Shown here: positions 34,213 to 46,128 of the stretch, in pieces | Layout of the letters: the number at the start of each line of letters is the position of its first letter | Numbering within the stretch: the first letter of the stretch is position 1 | DNA from: Pachyseris speciosa | Taxonomy: Eukaryota; Cnidaria; Anthozoa; Scleractinia; Pachyseridae | Length of the DNA: 64,000 nt | Direction: 5' to 3' | Assembly: GCA_016490735.1 (NCBI GenBank) | Contig: JAEMWC010000011.1 | Location: 335,001 to 399,000 of the forward strand | Translations under genes and position numbers: made by a program | The notes under the pieces: model-generated | The model's input: the letters and a program-made list of their open reading frames with translations, nothing else | Database searches by the model: none | What the model was told of the DNA's origin: nothing

Positions 34213-35569
34213 AGTTTGTACGGTGGCCCACAACTGTCACGGCAAAAGAAAAAGACCCACGGTAAAAAGAAAACACTCGCGGCAAAAAGAAAAGATTCGC
34301 GGCAAATTAAAAAACCTCACGGCAAAAAAAAAAACCTCACCGAAAAAGAAAAAGACTCACGGCAAATTAAAAAACTTCACGGCAAAAAGAAAATGATTCA
34401 CGGAAAAAAGAAAAAGCTCACGGAAAAAAGAAAAAGACTCACGGAAAAAAGAAAAAGCGCACGGATAAAAGAAAAAGACTCACGGCAAATTAAAAAAGCT
34501 CACGGAAAAAAGAAAAAGACTCACGGAAAAAAGAAAAAGCTCACGGAAAAAGGAAAAAGCTCACGGAAAAAAGAAATAATAGCGGTGGATTGGGTCGAGT
34601 TTCTGGGGAACATGCAGCCGCCATCTTGAAACCAAAGCACGGGGAATGTTTTTCTTGTGGTGCTGGTATTTCTTTGTTTTTTGATATTTTGAACTAGAAA
34701 ATTACTTGTGTTAGAAAACCGTGCGGAGCAATAAACGTTGGTGTTCATGTTTGTTTAGGGATAGAATTCTATAGTTTTATACTCTTTGTTCGTTCAGCTT
34801 TCTTCTCGTTACAGCCATGATAATCATTGTAAGATTTTAGCATGTTTAAATAAAGCTGATATTCCAGTTTTATGTCTGCGTATGATAATTACTGTGTTTT
34901 CAGCTAGTAAATGAAATTATTTTACTGCAGAAGGGTTGTAGTTTTGCAAAAAGTGTTGTTTAGCATTTCAGTACGAGCACCACTGTTACGCTTTACATGT
35001 ATAAGTCCCACTTTGCTTTGCTTTTTTGAACTCAACTATTTAATCAGGACGACCCTTGGATTCTACTAAATTCTGCCTTCATATGTAATGACAATGGTGT
35101 CATAGTATGAAAAGGTGTGCATAAGAAATTGTGGATTGGATGAAGAGCCTGCAGTTGAAAAGTTGGCAAAATATTAATTATAACTACAACAAAATAAGAA
35201 CTACTGCATCCAGACATGGGTCAGGAAAAATTGTAAAACTCAATAACTTTGCTAAGCATGCATTTGAAGGTTACCGGTAGATAATGACGACTAACAAACT
35301 ATCAGGGACCAATTTATCAATGTGTATAGGCCTGAAGATCAGTGTTTTATTTTGTATTATAAACAATATATACAGTTCAGCACTGCTGACCCTGTGAAAA
35401 ATAGAACCAACTTGACAATGATTTCTCGCTAAATATCCCTAGTTAAACAACCATTTCTGCCTGCCCGGGAAAACAGGAGTTCTTGCAGAAGTGTGGGGTT
35501 CTAATATGCTAGTCATTTGGAACTTTACAGAGCCATTCAGTATATGCTAATCATTTCCCCTACCGTAAA

Positions 35570-37161
35570 ACATTACCCAGTGTAGCCATTTGCAGCTATA
35601 CAAATTAGGTTTTGAAATAACTCGAGTGCATCTTGCCAAGTTGCTGGTTTTGATGCCCTTAGACTGTCCTTGACATATTCAAAGTATTCCTAATGGACAC
35701 TGTTCTCTGTTTCATAGACGCACTGTTGTGAAACTTCATTGACCTCTGTCAAATGTACCTTTAAAAGCAGATCTGTTGCACCTCCATGGTACTTTGGTAG
35801 GAAGAACAATTGAAGGCCTCGGAGCATAACCATCCTATGTCGAATTTTGAGTCGTTTTTCGATTTTGCTTGGATTTGTCTGAATTTCTGCATGTGAACTG
35901 CAATTCGATGGAAACACATTGTATGGTATTTTTTGACTGATTCATCCAGAATCCAGAAATACATTTTTTCTTACGTACACCAAGAAACCAACCTTCCATG
36001 GGAGTGGTTTGCAAGTTGCATTACATCTTCTTTCAATCGAATTGCAGTTTACATGCAACAATTTGGGAAAATCCAGGCAAAATCGAAAAACAACCCAAAA
36101 TTCCACATAGGATGGTTATGCTCCGAGGCCTTCAATTAGTCTAGCCCTCCAGGCACAGTGCATGTCATGCCTGGATTTTCTAATGTAATGAGTGTTCCAG
36201 TGTTCTTTAACATGATCACATTCCTTCTGCAATACAAAACAGAAGGAGTACCAAAGACACTCTGTGTGGATTTCAGATGTTGTATCAATTACACCCTGGG
36301 TTTCTACATGCAAACGTCTCCACCACAATGTCCGGTTCTTGCAAAAGAAACTCCACCATCCTTCAATTCTTTGATTTCTTGGGGAGGGTACATACCTGTG
36401 AGCATCATCATTTTCTCTGAGATAACACTAAGCCATTCTCAGTATCCAGATCTGTAAACAGTTTAATTGGGACACCTCCTAATTCAGCAACAGTGTCTAC
36501 AAAATACTTTGCTGGATTCTCTGGCAAAATTATTTGAGCATGCAACTTTAAGCCATAGTATGCCTCGGCTAAAGCCAACGATGCATTCATGTATTGGGAA
36601 CCCTCATGGCTTTAATTTGTCATATGCATCTAGATGCCATGAATAATTTGGGCCTGGATTGCAGTAAACGCTTCTTCTTAGGCAGTGCGCTTTATGGGCT
36701 GCAACACCCTCTGGATCTATTTCTTGAAGTAACTGTTGTATAATAATTATACAACAGTTACTTCAAGAAATATTCTAGGTACTCTGAGGCCTTCTAGTTG
36801 AAGAGTATGCCAACCAGATCAGTACCCTCCAGCTGATCATGGGCCACTATTTTTTCTTCACCTTTCCGATCATCATCTTTCTGGTGCTGTATACCCTGTT
36901 TCCGTTTAGAAAGCCCATACTGCTGTACTTTTCTCAACAGGGTACTATAGCTGATATTGTGTGTTTTTTTTCTTATTAAACATATTGACCATTGTTTGCC
37001 CAAAAGTACCTAGGCTTATCAAGGGGCTCACAATAATACAAATTTAAATCAGGCTCACACAAAAAACAGTTATGATTCTTGGAAAGAAAGAGGTTTATTT
37101 CTTGATACTCAAAGCCACTATTGAAATAGTATTTGATAACTGCCTCTTCATCAAATTCCAC
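35570..37161 (-). pseudogene. Decayed integrase-core (DDE) transposase of the foldback element
   Basis: Read from 37161 downwards: an N-terminal helix-turn-helix (VIKYYFNSGFEYQEINLFLS, then after an unrelated stretch of about 110 bases ISYSTLLRKVQQYGLSKR); the core with the first acidic residue in NYSWHLDAYDKLKP (about 36630), the second in IKLFTDLDTENGL (about 36440) and the Glu in NQRIEGWWSFFCKN (about 36350); then HVKEHWNTHYIRKSRHD and, beyond the MITE at 35808-36139, LPKYHGGATDLLLKV and EYFEYVKDSL. All three catalytic acidic residues survive. Breaks seen: TGA inside KP*GF, frameshifts near 36515 and elsewhere, the HTH insertion, the MITE, and a TAG near 35693. Not functional. Confidence 0.82.
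35808..36139. mobile_element. Complete foldback MITE nested in the transposase
   Basis: Termini 'attgaaggcctcggagcata' and the complement at 36110-36138. Same family as 1-360. It splits the transposase frame between 'SRHD...' and 'FLPKYHGG', so it is younger than the element. Confidence 0.85.
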
Positions 37162-37953
37162 TTCACTGTCTGTATGTGAGTCATCCTCTCAGATCTGTGG
37201 AGATACGTAAAAAAAAGCTCAATGTCCTCAGTCCGGAGCTCCGTCGGAAAATGCTCTTCAAGGTCATGTTTGAACTAGGCAGTCCAAGAGTACGTTCGCA
37301 TCACGTACTAATAATTAAGCTTAACTAAGTTTTCATCCTTTCATACGGTGACATCAAACGGGAAACATTGTTTTCCAAGCAAAAATCCACAATGCTTCCC
37401 GTACAAAGGCAAATTGGTCCAAAAGATTAGAAGCTAGCTTATTTCAAATGCTCACCTTTTCCACAGTTTGAGCAAACATTGTCCCCTTCTGCAAGATGTT
37501 TTCAACAATTGGAGCAAAACATTCCTTGTGCTTCGGTTTCAAGATGGCGGACCGCATGTCCTGGCAACTCGACCCAATCCCCCGCTATTTTTCTTTTTGC
37601 CGTGAGTCTTTTTCTTTTTGCCGTGAGCTTTTTTAATTTGCCGTGAGCTTTTTCTTTTTTCCGTGAGCTTTTTCTCTTTTCCGTGAGCTTTTTTAATTTG
37701 CCGTGAGTCTTTTTCTTTTATCCGTGAGCTTTTTCTTTTATCCGTGAATCATTTTCTTTTTGCCGTGAAGTTTTTTAATTTGCCGTGAGTCTTTTTTCTT
37801 TTTTCCGTGAGGTTTTTCTTTTTGCCGTGAGGTTTTTTTTTTGCCGTGAGGTTTTTTAATTTGCCGCGAATCTTTTCTTTTTGCCGCGAGTGTTTTCTTT
37901 TTACCGTGGGTCTTTTTCTTTTGCCGTGACAGTTGTGGGCCACCGTAAGTTTG

Positions 37954-39392
37954 GCTATGTTAAAACCTTTCGTCTCGCTGTTGAACTTGCAAACAATCGT
38001 ATTGACACTTGTGTCTACATATTAGTTGTTCAGACCTCGTAAACACAAGGTGAATCGTCATTTTAGTGTTCGTGATGTTAACATGGCGGCCTACGGCGGC
38101 CTTGTTTTGTGCAACCATGTCCCCAGGGTCTTCCGAGAGGTACTGCTATATTTAGCTTGCGCTTGCGCAGAAACGCCGGAAGTGAGCTTTGTGGATGAAA
38201 CACGACAAAGAAAACGACAAAGAACCAAGCCCAGATTTAGACTCGGCCGACTTCCCGCCGAGTAATTAAGCAGCAGTTTCATAGTTTTAGCTCACATAAG
38301 CGTCAACCGTGACCTCAACCACTCTATCTTGTCGTCCTTGCTGCTCCAAACGAAAAAATAAATGAGATTTTGAAGGGTTTATGGCTGCTCGAAACCCTAA
38401 TACATATCAATGGAGTAATGCCCTAAGATGTTGAGGTGATCTGACTGTGCAGTAAAACGTTCTTAAATAAATTTATAGTAATTTTATCATTGCCAACCAT
38501 TTAAAAATCGCCATTTTTGAGTCGCACTTACAATGAAACACGACCAGACCAGACTTAAAAGCGATTGAGATAGATTCTTGCCTTATTTTAAAATTAACGT
38601 GACGTGATTACGTATGTGTATTCTGTAAATAACCGCCCCTCACTAGTATCTGCACTGTGGTAGTGGCCAACTCGAACGCGTTGCTCCTTTGGCCACTACG
38701 AACCATTCCAAATTAATGCCTAATACCGTAAGTTAGCTTTGTTTCTCTTTTTTACTTTTTTTCTATTCTTGTACACTAATATTATGTTTAAATAAGTGTG
38801 AATAAACTGAAACTGAACCTGAACTGAAACTGTTAAAAATCTAAGATAAACACATATTTTGCGGTCGTTTTGAGAGAAAATTGAAATGTTTGTGCCATTT
38901 AGGCCTTTTTCTGATTAGCAAACCAGAATGTTTCGTCGAAATTTAAATGGGTTCGATCATGGGAAGCTTTTTTGTATATTGCAACTGCTTGAAAAAACTA
39001 ATCAGTAGATTTTAATCGATGTAACCGTACAAACTTTATTTACACGTAATATCTTCATAATGAAAATAGACATGTCATTTGATCAGCAAAGAATAATCTT
39101 ATGCTTTGTCATTGTTACTGGGGACCTCGAACAATCTATCAAAACTATTTCTAGTCCATTTTAAGGAGGCTTGTCAACTAGTCTTCTCTAACGCCTTGTG
39201 TGAGCTATAAGTTCCTCTTGAACTTGCAATAAGAACTCGTGTCTAATCATTGGAATGTATGGTGGTGTAGCACAAGCGGCCTAAAAGGAATTCCCCCTAA
39301 CAGATGTATACATCTACGTATCTTATGAACTACTCATTCTATCACCTCGTGTTCCTTCGTGTTACCTTCCGCGACGTGTTTGCGTGGTTGTA
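37954..39392. other. Intergenic; nothing recognised
   Basis: Short frames only. 'aataaactgaaactgaacctgaactgaaactg' near 38800 resembles a retroelement tail. No gene supported. Confidence 0.4.
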
Positions 39393-41948
39393 TTAGTCCT
39401 TATTCATAGGACAGTCTGGAGAGGAGTCAATTGGGTATAAACCTCTGACGTCATTAGGGTTATATTGCGGTCCACAGCAGCATCCCGCGCTACATTTAGG
39501 TGCGCATGTGTCAGGGCACGATCCAGGGCAGGTCTGTGCTGAGGCAGGAGGTACGGGGGCTGACAATGGCTGAGGGGGATTGGGAGAGGGCTTAGGCGGC
39601 TGAGGCGGTTGAGGCGTGGTTGAAGGAGAACAACAAGCAGGGGTGCATTGTGGAGCGCAAGACGCTGGGCAGGATGCAGGGCATGCTGACACCGGGGTAG
39701 GTGGGGGAGGCTCCAGAATTATTATAGGAGGAGGTGGGGCTTGTTCTTGAGACTGTGGCTGTGTGGATGAACAGCATTGAGAAGTGCAAGCTGGAAGACA
39801 TGTTGGCGAACAGGGAACCGGGCAAGTGGGGACAGGAAGCGGTAAAGGGATGACTATTGGTGGCTGGGCAGGCGGCGAAGGAAAGACAGGAGCAGGTGGA
39901 ATGAGTGGGTAAGAAGGCATCTGAGAGATAAGTGGGGGGCTCAGGGTCGATCCACAACAAATAGGTGTGCATCTGGGAAAACATGCTGGCGAGCATTCGC
40001 TTTGAGGACACTGCCCCTGGGGAATGGGGAGTGGCATCGCCAGCAGGGGAGCCGGGCTACAGCACGAAGGAGAACACTGGGGATAGCAAGATGACGGGCA
40101 GCTTGCAGGGCAGGGTGCAGGAGGAGGTGGAATAATTGGAGCTGGCAGTGCTGGTGCAGGCAATTGTGGCTTGCAACAGCTCGGACGGCACTCTGGAAAA
40201 CAGGAGCGAGGGCAGTAGTAAGCGCAGGATTCCACTGGTACAGCTGGGCGCGGCAGGGGACGGGGGAATGGTGCGGGGTGAGACGGAGGTACACAACAGC
40301 TGAAGTCACAGTCAGGAGTGCATCTGTGTTGACATATTCTGCGACAAGCTCCTTTAAAACAAAAATCAAATATGGGCGATACTCGGATGATTTACACCCA
40401 AACAAGAATTAGAATGAGGTGGTGAAAGTGTAGTAGAAAGAAAAACCTACAATCCTCGTCAATTTTACTGGGGAAGATTTGACGATCGTGAGGCCTAAAG
40501 TGTATGTTGTCCTTGGCTACCTTAACTGTTCATTGGTGTGGATATTTTTTTCCTTCCCCTTCCCCCCAGTTCAATGTTCGATGTTTAGCGGATACAAAAA
40601 GCACGAACGTTGTGTGGTTCGATTCAACATTGGCCCAACATTGAAAAGGGGGTGGGGAAAAACATTAATATAAGGCAAATCCCAAGAGATTTGTCGAAAA
40701 ATAAATATACTTAGTTTCTTCATAGTACCAAAGCTTAAGCTAAACGCGTAACATGCGCGCCACCTGTGGCTTCAATTCGTTTTTGCTGGCTTACACCAGA
40801 GAAGGCGAACACATGCATAAATACGCAATGTGGGTCAGTATGACGATGTGATGGATACAGTCTTCAAGTATGCAGTTTGGTATATGGGCTGGTATAATGA
40901 AACCACAAAGTTGAAGTCTATAATAAAGTGTAATTTTCAACGGAATATAATAGATCGGAGGAATGGAGAGTTTTGTCTAGACAACATACTGGGAAATAGT
41001 GCATCTGGGCTAGCGTTGGCGAATTCTCTTCCACCTTCTGGAATTCATTAGACGTTACCTTCTCTCTAAAAGGGGAGTAATCAAAACATTTTCATTACAA
41101 TAATTTACCTTTTCTAGCCGTACGCGGTCTATGTCTGCGGCGACTCACTCTACTTCTCTGGTACGCATAATCGTAGAACATTGGTGTTTGTGGTTTGTAG
41201 TACACATACTGTCTTTTTACTAAGCCGTGTCTACCTAAAAAAGAAGTCGCGCACAAATGTTTAAAATGTAAAAACAAAATCAGTTTGATCACGTGGTCAT
41301 GATTGGTTGCTTAACAGGGCTTTATGAGGGTGTATAATCACGCGGCATACAATGTATACCATCAAGCAACATCTTTCGGTTTTCAGATAACGGCTACTAG
41401 ACCCAGATAAATAACTTGCTGACGCATGCAAGCAGTCGAGGATTAAGTTAATGACACCCCCACGAAATCCCTCAGCTGCTGTCGAAGTTTGGTAATCCCG
41501 TAAGAGGTCGTAATGATACATAATCCTTCTATGATATGGTTTTCCCAAGTTATTCGTTGTATTTCTATCAGCGGTTTCGTCATATGCGTCATTATCATCT
41601 TTCTTCACGCCACAAGGCCCACACGCTTTCACCCTATTGTCTGCCCAACTCGCCCTGTTTAATTTCGTGCCGCCGTTTTCGCCATATTCCAGCTCTATCC
41701 TGATGAAGAGTTCACATATCGTAACCTTAATATCTGCTTTTTCATAAAGCATTAAAAGCATACATAAATTTCATCCAGCGTGTGTAAAGTTCAGCAGCAA
41801 TTATTACTACAGTATGCGGAAATGATTCAGTTAAACTTAGCCGGTAGATACCTTTTGCTACATCAGATTTTCCATTCCGGACTGGGCTTCCTTCCCCTTG
41901 GCGAAGAATAGAAGACAAAAGACATACACAAATTGCTTTCCCTAGCAT
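39393..41948 (-). CDS. Gene A: secreted proline-rich protein with seven minicollagen-type cysteine domains
   Basis: Exons (minus): 41948-41852, 41234-41109, 40351-39393; all phase 1, joining to 393 codons. Exon 1 encodes a signal peptide (MLGKAICVCLLSSIL). Exon 2 gives GRHGLVKRQYVYYKP, with a Lys-Arg site where minicollagens are cut, then an Arg-rich stretch. Exon 3 holds seven domains of the CX3CX3CX3CX3CC form (for example CPASCPSSCYPQCSPSCC; the fourth has four residues in its first gap), separated by 20-45 residue Pro-rich linkers with up to four prolines in a row. The motif is known from nematocyst capsule proteins (minicollagens, NOWA, proline-rich CPP-1), where it forms inter-chain disulfides in the capsule wall. 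No Gly-X-Y collagen stretch is present. Function as a capsule wall protein is inference. Confidence 0.88.
41438..41733 (-). CDS. Possible extra propeptide exon of gene A
   Basis: A 100-codon open, charged frame (RIELEYGENGGTKLN..., VKACGPCGVKKDDND, KPYHRRIMYHYD) sits between exons 1 and 2. Acceptor aaagcag|AT and donor GGGG|GTGTCA would keep phase 1 on both sides, but the pyrimidine tract and the donor are poor. May be an optional exon or chance. Confidence 0.25.
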
Positions 41949-43570
41949 TACTTGGCAGTCAGATTTTCAACTGAAAAAGAAACGTCAAATAAATGAAATG
42001 CCCGACCTTATTTCTTTTTATTTAGATAACCTTAGCACTAACACAAGGAAGGGCAGAGACAAATATCTTTTAGAGGTTTGGATGTGCCAAACGGAAATTT
42101 GTGTTCCGTTTATTTCATACCAGTTCCAGGCTTTTTGGCTGCTAGTTCAAGGCTCTCAGTAAATGGGAAACGCCCACCTCCAATTCCCGAATTTCCCAAC
42201 TGGGAGTTCTGTTTACCATTTACGCAAACAATGGACGGACAAGTTTCTCAAGCGTTTTTCTGCGCATTCAAAACAGTCGTAAATATATGTATGCGTAAGA
42301 ATGTTGAAACCACCTAGACGAGAAGGGATGGGAGAAGCAAAGGGAAGCCAAAGGAAAGCTCTGTGTTTCCAAAGAACATTAATTTGTAGAAACGAGCCCT
42401 AGAATTTTGATGGCGTAATTATTACAGTGCATACCATTTCGTGAACGTTCCGTTCTTATTGTTCAGTGCAATTTTCGGTTATCTTAAATACAGAGTAGTG
42501 TTTTAGTACATGCTTTAGCTGAAAAATTGTTCACACGATATATTTTCAAAATACCCAAAGATGATACTGATATCTCTGAGTTTCACCTTACATAAGACAA
42601 TACAAAACACTAGAGTGACAAGTAGGTGTTTTTATTGAACTGATTCCGATAAATAACAGATAAATTGTACCTGCCATCCTGTTTCGCTTATTAATTTCTA
42701 TTTAAAGCGCTTCTCTTTACTTATTTGTTCAATGTTAAGATATAGGCTTGGTATATAAGCTAGGGAATGGCGATGAAAATATAATATATGTTTCAGTAAC
42801 CTACAGGAAACAGAGGAAACAGAGGAAACAGGAAACAGTGGCCGAAATTTATTTTCACAATATTTTTTTCATTACGAAATGGAAACAAAACAAAGCCACC
42901 AATAATGCAGAATTAAGGATCAGATCAAATACGCAGAAACCCATGGAGGAGATCGCGGTTTAAACTTCACACTCAGAAATATAAATTACATTTTCTCGGT
43001 TACTAAATGACAACATCTTATTATACACTCCGATAATTCAGAGAGAGCAGATTTACAAGAGAGCAAATGCTATACCAAAACGGAAACTAACTAAAGCCTA
43101 AAACGGATATAGAAGCAACGAGAAACCATACCTTCGGGAAAAACTGTTCCTTTCCTTTCTGTAAAAGGGTCATCGATTTGAGGACAAGGACATAAGAAAG
43201 AAAACAAGGGCATCATGATCAATTATTCAAAGATACGACACTTGTTACCCAACGGGTGCGATATTGACCTGTTGAACAGTCTAGACACCTGTCCAGTGAA
43301 ACGATAGTGAAACAAGTGAAATCGAGCCTTTGAAATGCGTTAGAATTGATACTTTCGTTCTTCGTGTGAACAAGAAAGACACTTCATTTGCTCACTTGCA
43401 ATAGTAGTAATAATCATATATAATAAATGTAATGAAGAGAGAGCTAATGATCGCCCGCTGTTTCGTCCTACAATTGCGCGCAATATGTTATACTGCCAAA
43501 GCGTATTATATGCCCTCCCGGGTGATCAAATTAAAGAAAACTGCATCTTGTACAAAATATGACTGCTAGG
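41949..43570. other. Intergenic between genes A and B; nothing recognised
   Basis: Probably includes the gene A promoter directly above 41948. 'caggaaacagaggaaacagagg' is a short tandem repeat at 42806-42838. No gene. Confidence 0.4.
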
Positions 43571-43639
43571 CTAGTACGCGATGAAAGCGCCCGTATTACT
43601 TAGTTATCCTACTGTTAAGTCTAACTAAGGGTAACTCTT

Positions 43640-43755
43640 GATGATCGCACATTATTTTCGCTGTTTCAACGCACGTTATGGAATAATTTGCCTAGAGAGA
43701 TAAGAGAATCAAAATTAGTTGATTGTTTTAAAGACGAAAATTAAGTCTTTCTTGG
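43640..43755 (+). pseudogene. LINE 3'-end remnant
   Basis: The frame reads FQRTLWNNLPREIRESKLVD then CFKDEN, the conserved C-terminal end of CR1/L2-like LINE polyproteins (W..LP..I......F). Nothing upstream is retained. Confidence 0.6.
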
Positions 43756-44963
43756 CCTTGTGCTCTATGATCATGAGATATAAACACGCATATGCAGGTA
43801 CAGGAAGTATTGGTCAGGAGACATGCGTCTGGCATATATCTCTACAGTATTCTGACTGATTCAAGCTTCATTTCAGCTAGTATCGGACGTATGACCTAGT
43901 TGGGCATGAGCGAGTGAATTTACTGGACGTCAACTCAAAATACGGACGGAAAAGGAGATGAAACCTCTGTTAAACCTCAATACTGACTTTTCAGGTTCTA
44001 TATATAGTTACTCTGATTGTATGAGGCCGAGAGCTACTTTTTTACTCGTTTGACTTAATGAGCCGCCATCGGTATTCAAGTTCAAACACAACGGGCTGAA
44101 CAGCCTCTCACCCATGGCTATCCTCCGGCTATAGCTACCTAACGTAGGACGGGCGACAGCACTGGGAACTTAAGTTCCATACTCCTTGCAAAGTGCGGGT
44201 TTTTAAGTCCCATTTCAGTTCTAACTAGGGAGGGGAAGGAGACGTGATCACCTGAACTGAAGCAGATGTTGAGCACACAGTGAGCATGCTCGAGCTCTTA
44301 CCAGTTACTTCAGTGCCTTGATTTTCAAATCCGCGATATTCTGTTCAGAAGTCTGTGTGTGCATTCTGCGGGTGCAGTATAAGGGAAAGTAACGTGTGTT
44401 TTTGACGGATTTCTTTTCTTATGTTTGTAATTATCATTCTTAGGTACCCTCATCAGATAATCAAGTTGCATGGCAGGACTTAACTAAGTTCATTTTTATT
44501 ATTTAATAATGCGCAAGTACAACTTAATTTATATTTTAAACCACTAGAGATCATATCCTTACCGAATCACATTACATCTCACTATTTAGTTATGTTGCCA
44601 CACCCACCCTTTAGCTAGCTCCTTCAAGCTTTGCGCTTGACACGGCCTGTTTCCAGAACCTTAAGAGTTATTCAGGGTCTCGGCCGAAAGAAAACAAAGC
44701 CTCTCTAAATTGGGTCGTCTAAGGAACCAGGAAGCGACTTTATAGCTTGCACATTACAGACGTCCTAGAAACAGCTCGTAATGATGGCGTTATAGTAATA
44801 GTACGAATGCATGCAATCCTCCTAAGTAATCAATCAGCATTGACTCAAGTCAAGGTGTAAAATTCGCCAACTCACTTATTTACCATGTTGCCTCTTTCCT
44901 GTGTTTAGCTAACCAACTACATTTACTACTGGAAATTTTCACTTCCTGGATATTGCTTGAATA

Positions 44964-45258
44964 GACCAGTTTTCATTTGACTGCCGTAAAACCAAAACCA
45001 AAGCAATTACTCTGACCAATCACAACAGACTCGAACAGCGCAACGAACCAATCAGACTCCGAAGCAATTACATGCAACCGGTGCAAAGCCGCGGGAAATT
45101 AAAATGCGCGCGTACAAAACATAACTGGTTTTGGTTTTGCAGTTCTCATTGGGTTAGAAAGTGGCGCGAGTTTTGCCACGGCAACCAATCACAGAGCGAA
45201 GTAAAGCAAAACCACTCAATTGACAACCGCTCAATTGACACTCAATTGAAAACCGCTC
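44964..45258 (+). mobile_element. CCAAT-rich MITE, copy 4 of 6
   Basis: Starts gaccagttttcatttgactgccgtaaaacc and ends ctcaattgaaaaccgctc; TA on both sides (44962-44963, 45259-45260). The right terminus is partly duplicated ('caattgacaaccgctcaattgacactcaattg'). Confidence 0.85.
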
Positions 45259-46128
45259 TATGACACTCAGCAACGGATTACTAAACCATGTAATGGGGAT
45301 ACCATTGGTCTTGGAGTGTGCTGTGTAAACAATTTATTAGAATAAATGTAAATGTATACAAGAAAAAATGAAAGAATACCTCATTGCAATTGTCTGGCAA
45401 CATTTTGGAAATTTTATCAACTGTATTATCCCCTAAGTGATGTTTTTAAGGAATATTAACGCGTCCATGTTTTTAACTTCCGAGGACTTTACAAAAGAAA
45501 AAGTCACCTCCTCCTATACAAGACATGTGCTCAATACTGGTTCTTCTCCAATTAATATTTCAATCGTTTAGAGCACAATCAAAGACTTAAATATTTAGCC
45601 AATAATCACCAAAGAAACATTTTATAGCATTGCTGTGGTCTTTAACTTATTAAATCCTGCAGGATAAACCCACAAAGGGTATAATTTCCTTGCGTGTAAT
45701 GATGACTGACCACGTGCATGATAATCATCCGTTGGCCAAACATTATGCTTTACTGTCATCGATAATATTTTAAACATTGTATCGGTTTAATTACATTGTT
45801 TAACATTCTCCCTTCGAAAGATTGATTGCAAAGTTGTTATTGTGCATCATGCTCTGGCTATTTTAGTGTTATAACCATTACAATAAGAGAACTTTGGAAT
45901 AAAATGTGATGGGGGAAAAAGGTGTAGGCCGGTAAAAAAAAAATCTCTTCAACATCCATGAAAGGATTCTCTTTAAACTTGATTAGATTTTGCTGTTAGG
46001 GGTGTGCAAGTATAGTAGTGTGTGCAGTATATATACAGCAGCATGGTACCATTCGTTACAAGGTGAGACTCTGGTGCAGTACATAATGATCACATTGCAA
46101 AAATTAATGTCAGTTTAGGGTACGCGAA
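45259..46128. other. Intergenic downstream of gene B
   Basis: AT-rich 3' flank of gene B. AATAAA-like signals on the minus strand are possible but none could be chosen. No gene. Confidence 0.4.

Larger units (their letters stand above)
34219..37947 (-). mobile_element. 3.7-kb foldback DNA transposon, IS3EU-like, with a 6-bp target duplication
   Basis: The ends TACGGTGGCCCACAACTGTC and their exact complement are flanked by AGTTTG on both sides (34213-34218, 37948-37953). Arms of about 415 bp (34219-34640; 37533-37947) are reverse complements made of tandem 'cacggcaaaaagaaaa' units. Between them lies a decayed integrase-like transposase on the minus strand. A 6-bp duplication with an integrase-type DDE transposase fits the IS3EU superfamily; that name is inference from memory of the group, while the boundaries are direct observation. 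Confidence 0.87.

Noticed and set aside
34204..34629. 141-codon lysine-rich ORF (KKKTHGKKK repeats)
   Set aside because: It is the tandem-repeat arm of the foldback transposon, with a mirror copy at 37533-37947, not a basic protein gene.
39592..40296. Long minus-strand frames in other phases at gene A
   Set aside because: GC-rich proline and cysteine codons keep other frames open; only one frame has the cysteine motif and fits the splice phases.
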